Part shown: piece after piece, positions 62,563 through 64,000 of the stretch
How the letters are laid out: the number at the start of each line of letters is the position of its first letter
How positions within the stretch are numbered: position 1 is the stretch's first letter
Assembly: GCF_011764445.1 (NCBI RefSeq)
Contig: NZ_BLPG01000001.1
Span: 8,981,316-9,045,315 of the forward strand
Direction: 5' to 3'
DNA length: 64,000 nt
From: Phytohabitans rumicis
GTDB lineage: Bacteria > Actinomycetota > Actinomycetes > Mycobacteriales > Micromonosporaceae
Notes under the pieces: generated by a model
What the model was told of the DNA's origin: nothing
The model's database searches: none
What the model saw: only the letters and a program-made list of their open reading frames with translations
Made by a program: the position numbers and the translations under genes

Positions 62563-63672
62563 TCACTCGAAGGTGAGCACCGGCTTGAGGGACTCGCCGC
62601 GAGAGGCGGCGTCGGCGGCCTTTTCGATGTCGGCGAACGCGAAGCGTTCCACCAGGCGGTCGAGCTTCAACATGCCGCGCGTCACCAGGTCGGCGAGGAC
62701 CGGGACGAACACCGGCGGGTTGGCGTCGCCCTCGGTGACCCCGACGATGCGCTTGCCGCCGAGCATCGCGTTGACGTCGAGCGGGATCGTGCTCCCGAAC
62801 GGCGGCGCGCCCACCACCGCGCAGGTGCCGCGCAGCGCGAGCGCGTCCACCGCCGCGGACAGCGCCGCCAGGTTGCCGGACGCCTCCACCGCGAAGTCCA
62901 CGCCTGCGCCGCCGGTCAGCTCGCGCAGCGCGGCGGCCACATCGCCGCCGCGCGCGTCCACCGCGTCGGTGGCGCCGAGTTCGAGGGCCAGGGACAACCG
63001 CGCGGGTACGACGTCCACGGCCACGATCCGGGACAGTCCCCGCAGGGCGGCCGCCATGACGGCCGCCAGGCCGACCGTGCCGGCGCCGAAGACGGCCAGG
63101 GTGCTGCCGGGCTCGGGGCGCAGCACGTTGAGCACCGTGCCGGCGCCGGTCTGGATCCCGCAGCCGAGCGGGGCGAGCAGGTCCAGCGGGGCGTCGTCCG
63201 GCACCTTCACCAGGCTCCGCTCGTCCGCCAAGGCGTACGTAGCGAACGACGACTGCCCGAAAAAGTGCCCAGAGACGTCCTCGCCGCCGGACCGGATCGT
63301 GGCGGAGCCGTCCATCCGGGCGCCGCCCAGGAGGTTGCGTGGCAGCCACGTGTCGCAGTACGCCGGGTGCCCGTCGACGCAGTTGCGGCAGCGGCCGCAC
63401 GAGGTGAACGACAGCAGCACGCGGTCGCCGGGCGCCACCGCCGTCACCTGCGAGCCCACCTCCTCGACGACGCCGGCGCCCTCGTGGCCGAGCACGACCG
63501 GGAAGCGGGCCGGCAGCAGGCCGTCGCGTACCGACAGGTCGGTGTGGCACAGGCCGGCGGCGACCATGCGGACCACGACCTCGTCCGGGCGTGGGTCGTC
63601 GAGCGTGACTTCGGTGAGCGTGAACGGTGCGCCCTGGGACGGCGCCACCGCCGCGGTCGCGGTGCGGGACAT
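62563..63672 (-). CDS. Zinc-dependent alcohol dehydrogenase, aryl-alcohol type
   Basis: 369 residues. Catalytic zinc ligands GLCHTDLSVRDG (Cys, Asp) and GHEGAGVVEEVG (His); structural zinc Cys set in SCGRCRNCVDGHPAYC; Rossmann loop FGAGTVGLAAVMAAA; VDVVPAR acid for NAD. It resembles benzyl-alcohol/geraniol-type dehydrogenases. It is divergent from an aldehyde dehydrogenase gene (63819), so the pair would oxidise an aryl alcohol to the acid, feeding the CoA ligase. Confidence 0.9.
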   Translation of the reverse strand: MSRTATAAVAPSQGAPFTLTEVTLDDPRPDEVVVRMVAAGLCHTDLSVRDGLLPARFPVVLGHEGAGVVEEVGSQVTAVAPGDRVLLSFTSCGRCRNCVDGHPAYCDTWLPRNLLGGARMDGSATIRSGGEDVSGHFFGQSSFATYALADERSLVKVPDDAPLDLLAPLGCGIQTGAGTVLNVLRPEPGSTLAVFGAGTVGLAAVMAAALRGLSRIVAVDVVPARLSLALELGATDAVDARGGDVAAALRELTGGAGVDFAVEASGNLAALSAAVDALALRGTCAVVGAPPFGSTIPLDVNAMLGGKRIVGVTEGDANPPVFVPVLADLVTRGMLKLDRLVERFAFADIEKAADAASRGESLKPVLTFE

Positions 63673-63818
63673 GGCGACTCCTCTCGTCTGTCTTGTCTCG
63701 GCCCAATTATGTGACACTTACCTTGAAGGTCGTCAAGCATCTTGTGGTTGACATGATGTCGAACGTGCGTCACGGTAGATGGCAGAGTTGTTGCGCCGAC
63801 GTTTCGGAGGGCCCTGAC
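63673..63818. promoter_or_regulatory. Divergent gap between ADH and ALDH genes
   Basis: AT-richer, with TTGACATGATGTCGAA (contains GACATGATGTC, an odd-length dyad) near 63747-63762 and GTGACACTTACC at about 63712. Promoters for both genes are expected here; the regulator is not identified. Confidence 0.4.
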
Positions 63819-64000
63819 ATGACCACCCCCACGGCTCCGCTGGCCCCCGGCCGGCTGTACATCGATGGCGGCTGGCGGTCCGGCGAGGGCCTGCGGCGCG
63901 ACGTCGTCAACCCGGCCACCGGCAAGGCGGTCACCACCGCGGCCGACGCCACCGACGCGGAAGTGGACGCCGCGGTCGAGGCGGCCCGCCGGGCGTACGA
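63819..64000 (+). CDS. Aldehyde dehydrogenase family protein, 5' end only
   Basis: About 60 residues, cut by the window edge. It starts MTTPTAPLAPGRLYIDGGWR and continues VVNPATGKAVTTAADATDAE, the typical N-terminal strand-pair of NAD(P)-dependent aldehyde dehydrogenases. Ribosome site GGAGGG lies about 10 bp upstream. Active-site residues are outside the window. Its divergent aryl-alcohol dehydrogenase neighbour suggests it makes an aromatic acid. Confidence 0.85.
   Translation, partial: MTTPTAPLAPGRLYIDGGWRSGEGLRRDVVNPATGKAVTTAADATDAEVDAAVEAARRAY

Noticed and set aside
1-64000. tRNA, rRNA or transposase genes
   Set aside because: I found no cloverleaf with an anticodon arm, no rRNA stretches and no transposase or integrase motifs in either strand.

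Overview
The window is high-GC actinobacterial DNA. GTG starts, 4-bp ATGA start/stop overlaps, a topoisomerase IV pair, PaaX/TetR/PadR/XRE regulators and many dispersed palindromes all point that way. A Micromonosporaceae genome (Phytohabitans-like) is my best guess, but it rests on general resemblance only. Fifteen genes carry a single-base frameshift, and in every one adding one base restores the family reading frame, mostly beside a G/C run. I therefore read them as sequence errors rather than decay, and annotate those genes at full span. Layout, 0-6 kb: a leftward sugar-uptake operon (ROK regulator, binding lipoprotein, two permeases, GH4 6-phospho-glycosidase, BadF-type sugar kinase cut by the window edge). 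5.8-8.6 kb: an arsenic-type cluster (flavoprotein, ArsN-like acetyltransferase, two ArsR repressors, a 47-residue CxxC protein) with no arsenite pump or arsenate reductase. 8.6-14.9 kb: an accessory block with a divergent 42-residue membrane/Arg-rich ORF, a very large STAND NTPase with about 28 degenerate DLDRAE repeats, a truncated glyoxalase remnant, a macro-domain protein and an ASCH protein. 14.8-17.6 kb: NarL-type two-component system and a membrane protein. 17.6-24.5 kb: hypothetical membrane protein, M28 peptidase, stand-alone LigD-type 3'-phosphoesterase, RecQ, XRE regulator and SDR. 24.5-29 kb: parE and parC. 29-36.6 kb: housekeeping/accessory genes (MerR-type promoter and quinone oxidoreductase, methyltransferase, MFS, ThuA lipoprotein, GNAT, hydrolase, TetR/PlsC pair, DinB protein). 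37-44.6 kb: a tripartite tricarboxylate transporter (tctCBA), a CitA/CitB-type two-component system and a second, orphan TctC. 44.6-52.1 kb: PadR with its membrane partner, XRE-cupin with a divergent aminotransferase, a membrane NACHT NTPase overlapping a GNAT, and a phosphotransferase. 52-64 kb: an EEP nuclease, then a tightly coupled catabolic operon running from gentisate dioxygenase down to a MaoC hydratase, with a divergent PaaX, an aryl-alcohol-type dehydrogenase and the start of an aldehyde dehydrogenase. This set fits aryl alcohol/acid breakdown through CoA thioesters and gentisate. Six full copies of a 57-bp hairpin (GATCAAGGGC ends, 15-nt loop) sit in intergenic gaps, often with about 20-bp half-units beside them. 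A second set of palindromes with GATC near the outer ends sits at 191, 29517, 41267 and 44620, one of them inserted in frame inside a dehydrogenase gene. The most interesting candidates for new biology are the hairpin family with its arm covariation, the STAND/small-ORF block bounded by near-identical 16-bp direct repeats, and the membrane NACHT-GNAT pair.
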